DNA of 64,000 nt, from NCBI GenBank assembly GCA_903813345.2, contig CAIIXF020000001.1, positions 16,079,915 to 16,143,914 on the forward strand, read 5' to 3'. A program made the translations under genes and the position numbers. The stretch comes from Owenia fusiformis (Eukaryota; Annelida; Polychaeta; Sabellida; Oweniidae). Below, one piece after another: positions 25,681 through 38,526 of the stretch. The notes beneath the pieces are model-generated. The model saw only the letters and a program-made list of their open reading frames with translations, ran no database searches and had not been told where the DNA came from. Position 1 is the first letter of the stretch; each line of letters opens with the position of its first letter.

Positions 25681-27989
25681 TTCATGATAAGTCAAATTTT
25701 TAAAGATCTAGATCAGACCATGCCTCTTTAATCAAGGCATTGAAAAATGACACTCACGACCTTACACATGTTTGTCAACTAAGCATTTATATTCTTAAAG
25801 TATTTACCTAAATGATTGACATATGATAGGCCAATAGATATTAATATCCTAGCTTAAATAGAATTAGATATTTTAAAGTGACAAGCAAAATAAAATATCA
25901 AAAGAGTTAATGCCTGTAACACAACTTGAAATAAAAAGAAAGTTTGGAGTGTAGTCTGAAGTGAAGATAAGACACAATCTGGAAATAAAAACTGTATTTT
26001 AACAAAAAAATTACAATAGCAGGTCAAAATGACTTTATATTCTAAAGGTTTAAAGTATACAAATCTGGCACTACTTGTATATTTGACACTTGACAACACA
26101 AATAATATATCATGCTAAGTTTTAAACTTTTGACATTAAAATATATTAGCTGCAATCTGTCAAAAGATCAGATATGAAAAAATCACTTTACAAGCGCATA
26201 CCATAGGGCATTTCTCCATGCTATTCTGTCGAGTATATAATAATCCTTTTAAAGCTTTATACACCATTAGAGAGGAACATGTACATCCTTCAAATTGGTT
26301 TATTCCAGCAATTCAATGTAAATTTAACTTCTCCAAGATCCTAGTGCATCTATACCAACTTGAGATGAGTTTAACTAAAATATCAAATTCAAATGCATTC
26401 CATTTTCAATATCAGTGATAAAAATGCGATTGAGATAAAAACACTAATAGGTAACTGGGCTAAATCCTTTATAAATAACTCAAGGCAGACTCTGAATGAT
26501 CTCTTAATAGGGGAGGACCATTTGGGACCAGAAAAGGGGAGGAGGAAGGAGGTAGGAGGGAGGGGTCTTACTAACAAAAATGAGATTTTCAAACCTCTTA
26601 TGGTCAACTACTTTGAGGAGGCAGTCATTAGCATCTCTTTAGCTGTCATATTCTTTTTCTGGTGAACAATTTTCCAATTTTAAATCAAATGGTTGACCCC
26701 TACAATGACAATAAGACAGATCAATGTATGCTATCTGACATCCTTATTATATGGAGATCAGTCCTGGGGGCTGTGTCAAAATATACAAATATGATTTTGA
26801 TCAACACAATTTTGTTTATCAAAGTAAACCATTAAAATCTTTGATATCGTTTCATTTCACTGTCCACTAGTATTAATGGAGAAGAGATGATTTTAACCCT
26901 TTGTTTAATTAGTTTTGTCAAAATTTGAGATTTTGAGCCAGTCCCTTGTGTACACAGATAATAAATAAACAACTGAAGTAAAGTCAAAGTACAAGACTGA
27001 AGAATGTCAAGAAGCTGAAGTAGCCCCGTCAGTCAAATTAAATCATTGTCTCATAAAACATGTGTATCATGTACATGTACATTGTCCAGTTAAATATTGT
27101 TGGGTTTTTCTAAGTCATGCTAGGTTTCAATTCTTACCTAAAGATGGCAGCATAGCTGTCCATCAAGACTTAACAAAATCATTGAGGCCAAAAGCCACAA
27201 CTCTGTTCTTTTCACTCATCATATAGGCAACACTTAGTCATTTTTCATAACCAGACTAGCTGGACTCTGTTATTTTCACGAACCTGTATCTCAATACTTA
27301 AACATTTTACACCCAACCAAAGGCGCTGGACTCTGTCATTTTGCAACAACAGTGGTTCATGACTAAGCCAATTTTATTCATTCATACAGTTGGACTTAAG
27401 CATTTTCAGTGACATTTCAGTAAGAACTTAGAATAATTTGGTCATTAAGTTTCATTGGCACTTTGCCAAATTGGTCATTGGCAGGTTGCCAATTGTGGTT
27501 TGGCAACATGCCAATAGTAGTACTATATAAGAGGCTTCGAAACCTCACCCTGGCAGTTATGATCTGGAGTTATGATCTGGAGTTATGATCTGGAGTTACG
27601 ATCTGGAGTTACGATTGGGTCTTTTACAGTCAGTACAGTAGCTCAGTAGTATATAACTTGTACATAGATAGTGTAGTTTGACTCTTTATAATAAAGTATC
27701 GTATGTTACTCTGAACTCTGAAGTTTGTCGTATCATATTGGCGTCATCGTTTCGTAGAGACCCAACACTGGTGAGCAGCGATGGGATATGAACTTATACA
27801 CGCTTATAGCGCTACCAACAATTAAGAGACTTTAAGATGGCGCCAAGAAAATATAAAGATAAACCAGCTAAACGGAGACATGATCGTTACCAAAACTTGC
27901 AGAACATTTGCAGATTTGCAGAACATTTATTCTCTCATTAGAGAGTGGTGGCAGCAAACTTTTTATAATATGATTAGTGACATTTAATT

Positions 27990-28427
27990 GTGGAATGCAG
28001 TATTGAACTTAGGATGTCAGCACGGGGTACCATGATGTCACGTCGGGGTAAAATTCTCAACATGCAGGATCAGCGGTACTCAGCTTCACATTGTTTGAGG
28101 GACTTTGTTCATACTGAACTTTTGCGAAGAAAGCAGTGCCATTATGAAGCCATTTTGGGATGGGTCGCAGTTATACTCATTCTAATAACCTTGATAATGG
28201 TTCATTTGTTTATTGATGTACAGGATCCCATACCTGTCATCTTGGACAAATTCAGTCAGGTGTTATATTTGTGTTATTTGAGTATGTCTATGATGCGTCA
28301 GGACATATGTAGGATCAGAGAGACACTAGAGATTCAGAGATCAGAGATTGATCGAATCTTCAGTTTTATATGCGGAGATCAGAGATTGATCGAAACTTCA
28401 GTTTTATATTTAGAGATCAAAGATTGA
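27990..28427 (+). CDS. 145-codon ORF inside the LTR element
   Basis: The longest ORF in the interior. It has a basic start, one strong membrane span (ILGWVAVILILITLIMVHLF) and a tail partly encoded by 38-bp tandem repeats. It matches no retroviral Gag or Pol domain that I know. It may be a captured or chance ORF; the repeat-coded C-terminus argues against strong constraint. Confidence 0.3.
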   Translation: MECSIELRMSARGTMMSRRGKILNMQDQRYSASHCLRDFVHTELLRRKQCHYEAILGWVAVILILITLIMVHLFIDVQDPIPVILDKFSQVLYLCYLSMSMMRQDICRIRETLEIQRSEIDRIFSFICGDQRLIETSVLYLEIKD

Positions 28428-28540
28428 TCGAATCTTCAGTTTTATATGCAGAGATCAGAGATTGATCGAAACTTCAGTTTTATATTTAGAGATCAAAGAT
28501 TGATCGAATCTTCAGTTTTATATTCAGAGATCAGAGACTG
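28328..28540. repeat. 38-bp tandem repeat in LTR-element interior
   Basis: About five copies of GAGATCAGAGATTGATCGAA followed by TCTTCAGTTTTATAT, alternating between two variants (a 76-bp higher-order pattern). Confidence 0.85.
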
Positions 28541-30569
28541 ACCAGTTCTTTATTCAGAGAGACATTTTCATGGGATCCAGGATGCTGCTAAAATGCCTTT
28601 TGACTATTATTTGGTGATCAAGACACAGTGTGAACTATAATACAATATTGAGAACTAATAAGGCTGGTCGTGCCTACATTCAGCACTCAGTGACAGATCA
28701 ACAAGACAGAGATATCCTTCATTGTAAAGTTGTGAAACCAGGCCAGTCTTCAGTACACATTGTACCAGCTAATTCACTTCCCATCATCAGGAGTTCAGTG
28801 CAGTGCAGATATCAAGATGATCAAAGGAGGAATTTTGATTTGTGAATTTGAAAACCTTATATTATTTTGGCTGTGTGTGGTTATTGAATACCTACATCAT
28901 TGTCATTGATTCAGTGTGTTGAACATGACAAATGGTCTTCCTTTTAACTTACTAAAGTTGAAAGAAACCACAATATTAAAGATAAACATAGCATATAATA
29001 TTATGTTATATGTCAGTGGACTGTGAAACTAAAAGGAAGTGTGTGGGTGAAAGATTGCCCAATATTATTGACTCATAACATGAATTATCTAGTTCTTTAT
29101 CAGAATGTTATAGAAATATTTGCATTGCTGAATGATTTTGAAGAAGTGATCAGGTTCAATAAACATTGCACTTGACACTGAACCCTTTGATTTTCATGCC
29201 TTCATTGAAGTGCAACAGACTGTAATATTACAACATTTAAAATAACTTTATGAACTTTTGAGGCTGATAGTGTTTTTGATTATTCTGAAATTAAGAGTGC
29301 TTTAAAAGTGGAACTTGCTTTTGAGTCTTCGTAACATTCTGATGGTTTTGATATGATTTGTTACAAAGTTTCAGTCAGTTGAAAGTTTACTCATCAATTT
29401 AGTTAGGTAAAAAATGTGGCATAACAGTTCTATTATTTGGTGATGTCATTTTTTTTCATAACAGGTTCGGTCTTCGACACAATTGTCTCATAATTGACCT
29501 TTGTTATTTTATCTTGGCTCAACAGTAATGGTTTCATTATTTCGCTGATGAACATTGGCTACTCTTGTTTTTATATATTTTTTTTGATTACGGTTTAAAA
29601 GGGGTTGTCAATATGCTGATATCATTTTAACAAGGTTAATTTGAAACTTGTTGTGACCAGGAGGTCACAAAGCTAGTGGGGAGTAGTGTTGGGTTTTTCT
29701 AAGTCATGCTAGGTTTCAATTCTTACCTAAAGATGGCAGCATAGCTGTCCATCAAGACTTAACAAAATCATTGAGGCCAAAAGCCACAACTCTGTTCTTT
29801 TCACTCATCATATAGGCAACACTTAGTCATTTTTCATAACCAGACTAGCTGGACTCTGTTATTTTCACGAACCTGTATCTCAATACTTAAACATTTTACA
29901 CCCAACCAAAGGCGCTGGACTCTGTCATTTTGCAACAACAGTGGTTCATGACTAAGCCAATTTTATTCATTCATACAGTTGGACTTAAGCATTTTCAGTG
30001 ACATTTCAGTAAGAACTTAGAATAATTTGGTCATTAAGTTTCATTGGCACTTTGCCAAATTGGTCATTGGCAGGTTGCCAATTGTGGTTTGGCAACATGC
30101 CAATAGTAGTACTATATAAGAGGCTTCGAAACCTCACCCTGGCAGTTATGATCTGGAGTTATGATCTGGAGTTATGATCTGGAGTTACGATCTGGAGTTA
30201 CGATTGGGTCTTTTACAGTCAGTACAGTAGCTCAGTAGTATATAACTTGTACATAGATAGTGTAGTTTGACTCTTTATAATAAAGTATCGTATGTTACTC
30301 TGAACTCTGAAGTTTGTCGTATCATATTGGCGTCATCGTTTCGTAGAGACCCAACAATATGTACAGCTGTACATAAAATTTATATTATCCATTAAACATG
30401 TCTTATGGGGATATCAGCTTTAGTCATATTGAGAGTATGTTCTGACTACATGGGAGTCTATTGCACATCTAAAATATGCCATCACTGAAACATGGCAATA
30501 ATTAAAATTGTTCATTATTCATTTATATAAACTTATTAATAACAATAATGTACATGTATTAACCTTATG

Positions 30570-30880
30570 TTAACCTCTTCGACTACCTGGAGTGACAAGA
30601 TTTCTTGTCACCTCAGAAATGACCTTGAAACCCAGAGTGACTAGAAAATCTGTCACAATTTTTTTTGCTAAAATTGCTCTTATTTGAACAATTTTCATTC
30701 AATTTATACAAAAAAATTGTTTTAAAATGTGAGAAAATGATATCTGCCTTTTGATTTACTAAGTTGAGTATCTACAATTGTATAGGTACATGTGTAGTAA
30801 AATGACAACAGGTGGCAAAAAACTGAAAAATTCTCTGGTTTCAACCGTTTTTAGAGCCTGGGATTCAAGAGGTTGATTAA
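30570..30880. mobile_element. MITE with TTAA-flanked CCTCTT tips, piggyBac-like
   Basis: Left TTAACCTCTTCGACTACCTGG; right CCTGGGATTCAAGAGGTTGATTAA, inverted. The right TTAA is 4 bases away from the tip, so the assignment is tentative. Confidence 0.5.
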
Positions 30881-32740
30881 TCAATGGTACATATTATGAA
30901 ATGTCAATGGAATTGTTCAAATAATTAATTTCCAATGTTCTAGTGACAGTTCTCAAATACAAATAAAAAGGGTTTTATAATATCAACTATAAAGCAAAAG
31001 GCACATGCTAAACCATGTGATGATGGTTTCCAGTGACAATAATATATAAATTTTGACATGTCCTGAATTTCACCGTTTAACCCCTTGGATAACATGTTTC
31101 ATTTTTTGCCATTTTACTTTCTTAATAAAACAATCTTTTATCATCATTTGATAGTGATAACATATCAATTATACACATTTTAATATATGACTAATGTAAT
31201 TATTCAAAAGAGCCATCCTAATGAGAAATTATGTGAGAGATACTATATATCCATTACTTTCTGTATTCAAGAGGTTAGAGGATTTTCTGCACAATATCAA
31301 TCATTTCTTGAGATTCTTACTCTGCTTTTGTTACTTATCTACGCATCGTGACCCTGTCAAATTCTATTTTGATATCATCAAGAAATAAAATAACGAGCCA
31401 TTTGATAGAGTTGTGATATTTTATCACAGAAATACTATTATATATAATTATCTTTACTCTATATGCTCATAGTACTATAACCACATCTAATAGATAAAGT
31501 TACAGAAGACATTTTCATTAAAATACAAATTCAATATTTATACATATGTTTACATTTTTGGCCAATAAAGAGATTGAATATATGGTTTTGAATTACTCAC
31601 ACATTTAATTTTTGCATAGACTATGAATAATTTAAGGAGTACATGAATATTAGGTATATAATATACACTACTCCATCATTGTATTACCCTGGTAATATTA
31701 TCCTGGCAATTACAATAAAATGTTGAACTAAACAATGCTGAAATTGATATAGCTAGCTTACAGACCCAAATAAAAAAATCGGACTCATCTAACTAAACTA
31801 AATTGCATAATTTTCGGACACCTTTAATAGTAATATATAAAACACATGGTCTGAGTTAAGACATTACTCATGTCAGTTTGAGAGGTCAAGGTCACATTTA
31901 TAGATCAAGGTCAACTAGAAGATAATGTATCAGTATTTCAAATGAAATAACAAAATGTAGTGATCTATATATTGCATAATATATAGATCATATATGAACA
32001 ATATGGAATCCAATGTGATTTTTAATGGGAATATAATTGAAAACCCCTTGAAGAATTTAACAATACATAGTAAATAATAAATTACATGCCCAACTGATTT
32101 GATATGAATAGATTGTATATACTCACACACAGTCATTATCAGATCAATTTTTAATATTGTTATTCTTAAATAATTTTCTAAATCTGAATGCCCAACACAA
32201 AAGAGATTATTTGGATTAGGAAAAGATGTGGAAGTTTAGCACTTGAAAAGTCCATTCAAGATCATTTTCAAAAATTATCCTCTTAGCGTGTAAACTGAAA
32301 TTAGCTCTGCCAAAATATTACAATATTTTAATGAAAAAACAAACAAATGTAATACGTTAAAAAATATAAAAGTATAAAAAAACAATAATGGTAAAACAAT
32401 GTACAACTTTGAATAGTATATTGAACACAGTAAATTGTTCAAGATTTTTCCATTGATATTGATGTAAGAAATCTTAAGGATTTTTATTATATAGTTAATC
32501 TGATTTATTCGAACCTCTTATGTTCCTTCACAACCAACATACATAACCTACATGGAAAGCTAGTAACAACACATTCACACAAACAAAATAATTCAGAGAG
32601 ACAATAAATGAGAGATAGCCTAATTTGAGTGTCCAGAATTGCCATGTACATAGCGGTTAACAAGTAACGAAGTTAGAAAAACTTGACAACTCAATGAACT
32701 TGTAATCCACTGAACATTGTTGTACAACAACCAAAAGAAC
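30881..32740. other. AT-rich intergenic DNA upstream of the Tctex1 gene
   Basis: No ORF or exon that I can support; the Tctex1 promoter should lie in the last few hundred bases, but no TATA box stands out. Confidence 0.4.
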
Positions 32741-32747
32741 AAATAAT

Positions 32748-33305
32748 ATGGCATCTAAAAACAACATGGATAAAGTTGTCGGCCAGACAAATAAATTGAT
32801 GGCAGCGGATAAACAGGGCAATCAGAAAAGTCGAAGAAAAAGCCAACTGCCTCCTGGGACAACCTCAGGTGTCCCTGCGAGTAAAAATGTAGCTCCGAGT
32901 ACAAGATCCTCCGTCTCGGAGGTGCCGACCCACAGACAGATGGTAACACTGGAGAATTCGTATAAAATGAAGCCAGCTCCTGAAGAAACATTTTCATCTT
33001 GCAAAGTGGAAAAAATGATGGCTGATGTGTTGGAAACACATTTAAAGAAGACGGAATACAACAAGGACACATGCACTAAACTAACGCAAGAACTAACTTC
33101 CATCATCAAAACAAGAGTGAAAGAGATGGGTTATAATCGTTATAAACTTGTATGTAGTATCACCATTGGAGAAGTTGGAGGCCAAAGTGCATCCATGGCT
33201 AGTAGGTGTGTCTGGGATGATACAGTAGACAATTCGGCTTGTTCAAGCTTCAAAAATGACTCATTATATGCCGTTGCTTTAGTATTTGCAATGTTTTGTG
33301 AATAA
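32748..33305 (+). CDS. Tctex1 domain-containing protein (dynein light chain Tctex-type family), intronless
   Basis: 185 residues in one exon. Residues 1-80 are polar, basic and Ser/Pro-rich, probably disordered. Residues about 88-185 form a Tctex1 fold: CTKLTQELTSIIKTRVKEMG, then RYKLVCSITIGEVGGQSASM, SRCVWDDTVDN and the terminal SLYAVALVFAMFCE, the usual order of helices and strands. The family includes dynein light chains and axonemal/intraflagellar dynein subunits (DYNLT2B, DYNLT4, DYNLT5 types); the long N-terminal tail favours a ciliary TCTEX1D-type member over the short DYNLT1. The start is the first ATG after a leader of short ORFs. AATAAA-like signals follow at about 33,375 and 33,528. 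Lack of introns suggests a retrogene or a naturally intronless paralogue. Confidence 0.88.
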   Translation: MASKNNMDKVVGQTNKLMAADKQGNQKSRRKSQLPPGTTSGVPASKNVAPSTRSSVSEVPTHRQMVTLENSYKMKPAPEETFSSCKVEKMMADVLETHLKKTEYNKDTCTKLTQELTSIIKTRVKEMGYNRYKLVCSITIGEVGGQSASMASRCVWDDTVDNSACSSFKNDSLYAVALVFAMFCE

Positions 33306-33805
33306 CATATTCCAAGATGGAAGGAGTACAGAATGTTCAATTATAGAGATGATACCTTACAGATACACTGTGGTAAAATAAAATGAGTATTCTAAAGGAA
33401 TATTCTACCTGCTCTGAAGTGAACTGATCTTGCCAATTTTGAAACAAACAGTTGTCATTGACCTTGAAAGTTCTACTGACTTAATGTTGAAATGTATGCA
33501 AAGCAAAGTCAAAATTCTACAAACTGAATATAATAAATGTTTTTTTCTAAATCATAATATTTTTTGATTTTTTCAAAGAAGTGATGACAGGGAAGGTGTC
33601 TTATATTCTAAAATTTTGTATGCACTCCCACTCAGACTTTCAGGAAAATATCCAAGTTTGACCGATAATACTTATACTGTAAGTCCATAGTCTATTACAA
33701 ATAGTTGAAAACTCAGCATATTTTGCCAGTCCAAGAGAACCAATTACAAAAGTACAAATATTAAGTGTTGGTGATCAATTTGTCTGTATTTCTCTTTACT
33801 TATAA

Positions 33806-35450
33806 TCACGGGGGATAAGCAAAACGAGGGCGAAGCCACGGACTGCGACTCGCGTAACTTTACACCGCAGCCCAGCCTTCTGGCCTTCTGCCTTCAGGCA
33901 GTGCCTTCTGCTTCTTCCGACAAAATAGAGAAATCCAGGTATTTTAAATGCTATCGTAGTGTCTAATCGGTGACCAAAATATTACTCTGTATCTACTGTT
34001 GGTCTGTAGATAAGAAAATAAGCAGTTGTCCAGATCAAGCTAAAACAGTAGCAAAGTTCTGATTTTACCTGTAAAATATGTGCATATTATTTAATTTACT
34101 ATACATTTGAAAGGAGTTTTGACACGTTTCTGATATCTAAAGGTTACTTGAGGCTCCGAGTATAATTCGTGAAAATGATTTGATAATAGAATGTGTTCAT
34201 GAGGAGAAAATTAGATTCAAACTGCGCATTCATAGTGGACGCAGTCCAGTAAACAAAGCTATTTCAACAACGCAACACAGCCTCCATTGATATTCTAAGT
34301 AACGCAGTCCAGCCGCGAACACGTATATTCCTACGCTATTATTGTTTCAGGAAAAGAAAGTCAGCATCCAGATTATCATTCAAAGTTACGTTGATTAACA
34401 TATATCTATTACCTGAATCAATGTCCCAAATTGCTATATTGTATCGTTTAAGACCTAGAAATATGGCAATTCAATAGCGTATTTGGCAGAACAGTCGAGC
34501 GCAAGATGACAACGTAATATGTTTATTACAAACCAATTTGTGGATAGGGTTAAATATATAGATAATTGGATAGTGGTGAGACTTTTTATAAGAAGTAGAA
34601 ATGCGAAACAATTAACTTTTTGATGATGCAATAAAAGCTGTTGGGGAAGGGTACATTGACTAGTATTTAAGATATCAGGAAAATATCAAATAATTGGAGA
34701 GTTGGTGAGTTAATGTAATTTTGGATGATCTTTCCAACAGTCCATCAATATTGCTAGCTACCATAAATTCATGATTTCAGCTGTATTTGACAGCTTGTAT
34801 ATATTTGCAGAATGGATTGAGACACGATGTAGGTCTATTAAAATAGCCCTTTATATTCAATTTTGTCCAAAGTTGCTCCATTTCGGCCACACCTGTACAC
34901 ACATTGTGCTATCTACCTTTGGCTGTGATTGCGTTCAGCTTCAGATATAAAGCAACACTGAGTCGCGGACTGCGTTGGGCAGATGGATGGACTGCGACTA
35001 TTGTAAATTCCAGTTTTCTATGTCATTGTACGTTTTCCGCTTACCAAATTTCACACGAAGATGTAATTGTAACAACAGAACATGAATAGTTATATTAATT
35101 CGATGTCATTTCTGATTCCTTTGTTTAAATCGGTATATTAGGGACAAATATTGACAAAATTACATTTTTTGTGGCAGATTTCGAATTCATTTGTGTTCAT
35201 GCTAAACTATTGGACAGCCGAGCACCAAGAATGCCATTGCAGGTGGAGTATGAATATGTTGATCACCGACTGGAACATACTAGCTATTCTGTAGAATATC
35301 CAAACCAATAATCTACCCCAAATCCTAACATGCCTTCTAAATTAAGTTTGGACTTACCGCCATTGTTCAGCTATAATGCGTTGTAACCTCGTTTTGAATT
35401 ACGCGAGTCGCAGTCCGTGGCTTCGCCCTCGTTTTGCTTATCCCCCGTGA
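33806..35450. mobile_element. 1.65-kb DNA transposon with 52-bp perfect terminal inverted repeats, PIF/Harbinger-like
   Basis: The left end 33806-33857 (TCACGGGGGATAAGCAAAAC...) and right end 35399-35450 are exact reverse complements over 52 bases. The flanks carry the 3-base repeat TAA, the TWA type typical of PIF/Harbinger. The interior has several CGCAGTCC motifs echoing the termini. It has no transposase-length ORF (longest about 61 codons), so it is non-autonomous. Perfect ends suggest recent movement. The superfamily call rests on the target duplication only. Confidence 0.8.
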
Positions 35451-35824
35451 TAATGTCCTAATCATAAAAAACTACATTGGAAAACTTAATGACGATCACA
35501 ATGTCATCACTGTATCTTTTTATTGCCATTACATTAATAAATAATGACGGCAGTTTGACATATATGTAACTTTTATTGACATCTTGAATCATTACATGAT
35601 TATAATCATCACATAAAATGCATTGTTTTTTGGACCTTTCTGTTCTTATTTGAAATGGCATGAAAAAAATTTACATGAATCTACAAGTATGATCCAATAA
35701 ATAATACAGTGACGTCAAGAAGAGCATATATTGAAGTTAGACTAAATCTGATATATCACAGTACAAAAACATTATTATTGATATTTTATCAATTGTAACT
35801 TTAATAGCTCCATTAGAAAAGCAA

Positions 35825-35915
35825 ACAAGGCACTAGCATACAAAATGTCAATGCCAACAACCAACCACTGTTCACAAAAATGTTGTAGACCATAACAATA
35901 TGTCACCACTTGAGT
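35825..35915. mobile_element. TGTCACCAC-family MITE copy, short
   Basis: CAAGGCACTAGCATACAAAA then TGTCAATGCCAACAACCAAC, ending GACCATAACAATATGTCACC ACTTGAG. Confidence 0.6.
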
Positions 35916-36049
35916 ATTTGATGTTTAATACAAAAAAATACTTTGACGATTGGGCAGAGCGACACTTTAAAGCAATTTATCTTTTATATTCACTTCTGAA
36001 TGGCATTATTTGTTACACAAAAAAATACAACCAAACAAAAAATGCTTAC

Positions 36050-36478
36050 CTCTGTTTAGCTCTATAATTCTTTAAGATAAATGCCTTGAAAGCATAATAT
36101 TTCTTCATCACGTCAAATTCATAACATCCCCAGTCCGCAATGTCCAACCCTAAAGTATTTAATATAAAATAAATAATTTAGGAGCTTACTAAATAACAAA
36201 ATCCCTTCTCACATGCGATAAGTCAATTCAGGTTAAGTACTATACATAATTCCCGCACTTGCTTTTTAAAGATTCATCAATCTAATATATCAAATGTGTT
36301 TACAAATTAATGGACAAAACACATTTTTCATATTTTACACATAGTAAGTTCTTCAAAGGAAAGTCCACTGGATTTCCCTATAAAAAATTGTTGATTTCAT
36401 TTGACACTAACCTCTATGGTATAAGTGATTGTCAACACTCATGAGTTGAATATTTGTATGGTCCAGTACGAATGCCAT
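36050..36478 (-). pseudogene. Two exons resembling the C-terminal part of choline/ethanolamine kinase
   Basis: Exon A, 36412-36478, opens with ATG (MAFVLDHTNIQLMSV) after an in-frame TGA and ends in phase 1 at GTTAGT. Exon B, 36050-36149, begins with the matching phase and reads GLDIADWGCYEFDV then MKKYYAFKAFILKNYRAKQ before GTAAGC. The joined frame stays open, and the run around HRGLDI and KKYYAFKAFILK lines up with the conserved YRGFDI and EKYPFFRANI region of choline kinases from my memory of the family (about 8 of 20 identical in the second block, no gap). The catalytic-loop segment and N-lobe are not seen upstream, and the HFLWGLWS end is not seen downstream. It may be a fragment or decayed duplicate, a gene whose other exons I missed, or a short unrelated protein, since a TAA follows the exon B donor directly. 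Confidence 0.4.
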
Positions 36479-38526
36479 CAATCATGTAAAATGCCATCTT
36501 ATGGGATGCCCGTTAGCCTCTTCTTTGTTTTATGCAATCAGTGTTGCCGTGGCCATGTATCATATTTTCATCACCTTAGATTTTCAAATTCACAACAAGC
36601 AACTCATCTGCTATAAACATAAAAAATAATTATTCCAACAAAAACCATCGGTTGATTTCTAAATTCAAATTTTAAATTTAATCAGTATATTTTCCAGTAT
36701 GTAATACAATACAATGTATTTGCACTACAAAAGACCATCATTATTCCAAATATATTAAAATTCTTCACTGACCATTAGCTACATTCCTATCTCTACTATT
36801 ATGAATCAATGATATAATTAAGATGATCATTAATTATTTCAATTGTAATAACATGTTGAAAACTACTTGGTTCTATTCAATGTATATTTATATGGTGTGT
36901 AATTTTCAAGGCCCCTGGGTAATAGACTTTCTATGGAGAATAATGATATAAATTATATACTTGAACCTGCTTAGTAGAATTCCAATCGTTATGAATATAA
37001 CCATTGTAGACCATCAGACCATGGGCCCAATCAATTATTTAAAAGGAAAACACATAACTGGACAAAGTTCTCATTATTGTATAAGGAGGTGAAATATGAA
37101 TTAAATTATAACCAAAATAAATGAAAAATTAAATTAAATGAATGCTTAAACTTTTTCTTAAAAATTAAGTGATTTTTGGATTTCTCACATGATTAAGGCA
37201 TGTGATGTTTCTTTGAATCGGGAGCTAATTTTACATAAATAGATGCCCTTATCATTTGAATGACCGCTGTCTGTACCTCAAAATAAAATTTCATTTTGAA
37301 AACATTTTTCATTTTCAGAAGGTAAATCAATGGCACAAAGCCTCTTCTTTTTGAAATATTTATAAGTTATACAGTGAATTCCCTACCTCTAAAGATAATT
37401 CTAAAATAATAACTCGAAAAAAACTTTTAGCTGGCGGAACATGAAAGAAAATCTAGGTATAAAATATGATTTATGTTATGTTTTAACATGACCCAAAGAT
37501 GGCACGTCCAGTTAAATTATTGTATGCATATCTCTCTGATCTAAACAGGAACATAAATATAGAGCTATATTTACAACTTTTAATCAAAACATATTTGAAA
37601 ATCTTTTTACGGTATTTCATTTTTGGTGTCAAGATTTTTAATAATTAATTTAAACGTTCAATAAATTTCATGAGAAGGTTGATTTATTTCCATTTCAGTA
37701 GACTCACATACACTCATAAAATAATAACCTATACTTATCGAAATGCGGATGTTTAAATGTTTAAAAGAACCAAAATGAAATAAATAATTCTTGCCACCTT
37801 CAGTTATTGTTAAACAGCTGATAAAAAACATTCGAATTGCTATTTAGGAGAAACTCTGTTTTGTTTCTTCAGCCATCATGGCTTATAACATGACTTGGAA
37901 CATTCCTTATAACCCCATTGCTGTTTTACTATGGTTTATTTAGCCAAGTATCTTCTATCCATACTTAGTAAAAATATGATACAGATTTGGTATGGTTGAG
38001 CCATCCTAATGCCCAATGGCTGCATGTAGTTAAATGGTTTTTGACGAGTATAGCCTCAGGACTGGAGAATACCTAAGTTTCCCAGCAAGTGTTGAAAATG
38101 GGACACAAGATATCAAAAGGAATAGTAGAGATCAAAGCAATATGTCACTACGGTGACCACATAACAAAAAAAACAATTTAACTTTATTTATTCAATTTAT
38201 TTTTAACATGTAACAAGTCTTGGTGTTTTTAATAATACATATATGTGAGCACACTGCATAAATATACATCTTTTTATTAAAAAACTAATTTGTCGTATGA
38301 TACAGGCCTCGTTATACAATAAAATTACTTCTGCACATTTTCCTTTATTATGAATGACTGGTAACAGTCCATCATGATAAGTATGCCCCCTCTGTCTCAA
38401 TCTTTCACAAATGACAGATAAGAGGGCGAGTGGTAAACCAGAATGGGTACAGGTATCATAAATTCAATCTGAGCGATAATGTTTCAAAAACGTTGGCACA
38501 TAGAATTTCTTTAATTTAAAAATGCG
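36479..38526. other. Intergenic DNA between the kinase-like exons and MPV17
   Basis: No kinase N-lobe exons were found. TTTATTTATTCAATTTATTT near 38,180 offers minus-strand polyadenylation signals for MPV17. A trace of a TGTCACCAC copy lies at 38,130-38,165. Confidence 0.4.

Larger units (their letters stand above)
27098..30356 (+). mobile_element. Complete non-autonomous LTR retroelement (LARD/TRIM-like), 3.26 kb
   Basis: Two 670-bp LTRs (27098-27767 and 29687-30356) begin TGTTGGG and end CCCAACA. I found no difference between them by eye. The element is flanked by the 4-base direct repeat ATAT. Each LTR has TTGGCA-type palindromic motifs, a TATATAA box (27524 in the left copy), a 13-bp direct repeat cluster (GTTATGATCTGGA) and AATAAA near the R/U5 boundary. 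Right after the left LTR, TGGTGAGCAGCGATGGG resembles a primer binding site for initiator Met-tRNA with a few changes. A purine-rich AGTGGGGAGTAG precedes the right LTR. The 1.9-kb interior has no gag, protease, reverse transcriptase or integrase, so movement would need an autonomous partner. Identical LTRs mean a recent insertion. Confidence 0.93.

Noticed and set aside
26393-26665. 90-codon plus ORF
   Set aside because: Low-complexity GGAGGAAGGAGG centre and no exon signals; overlapping ORFs on both strands.
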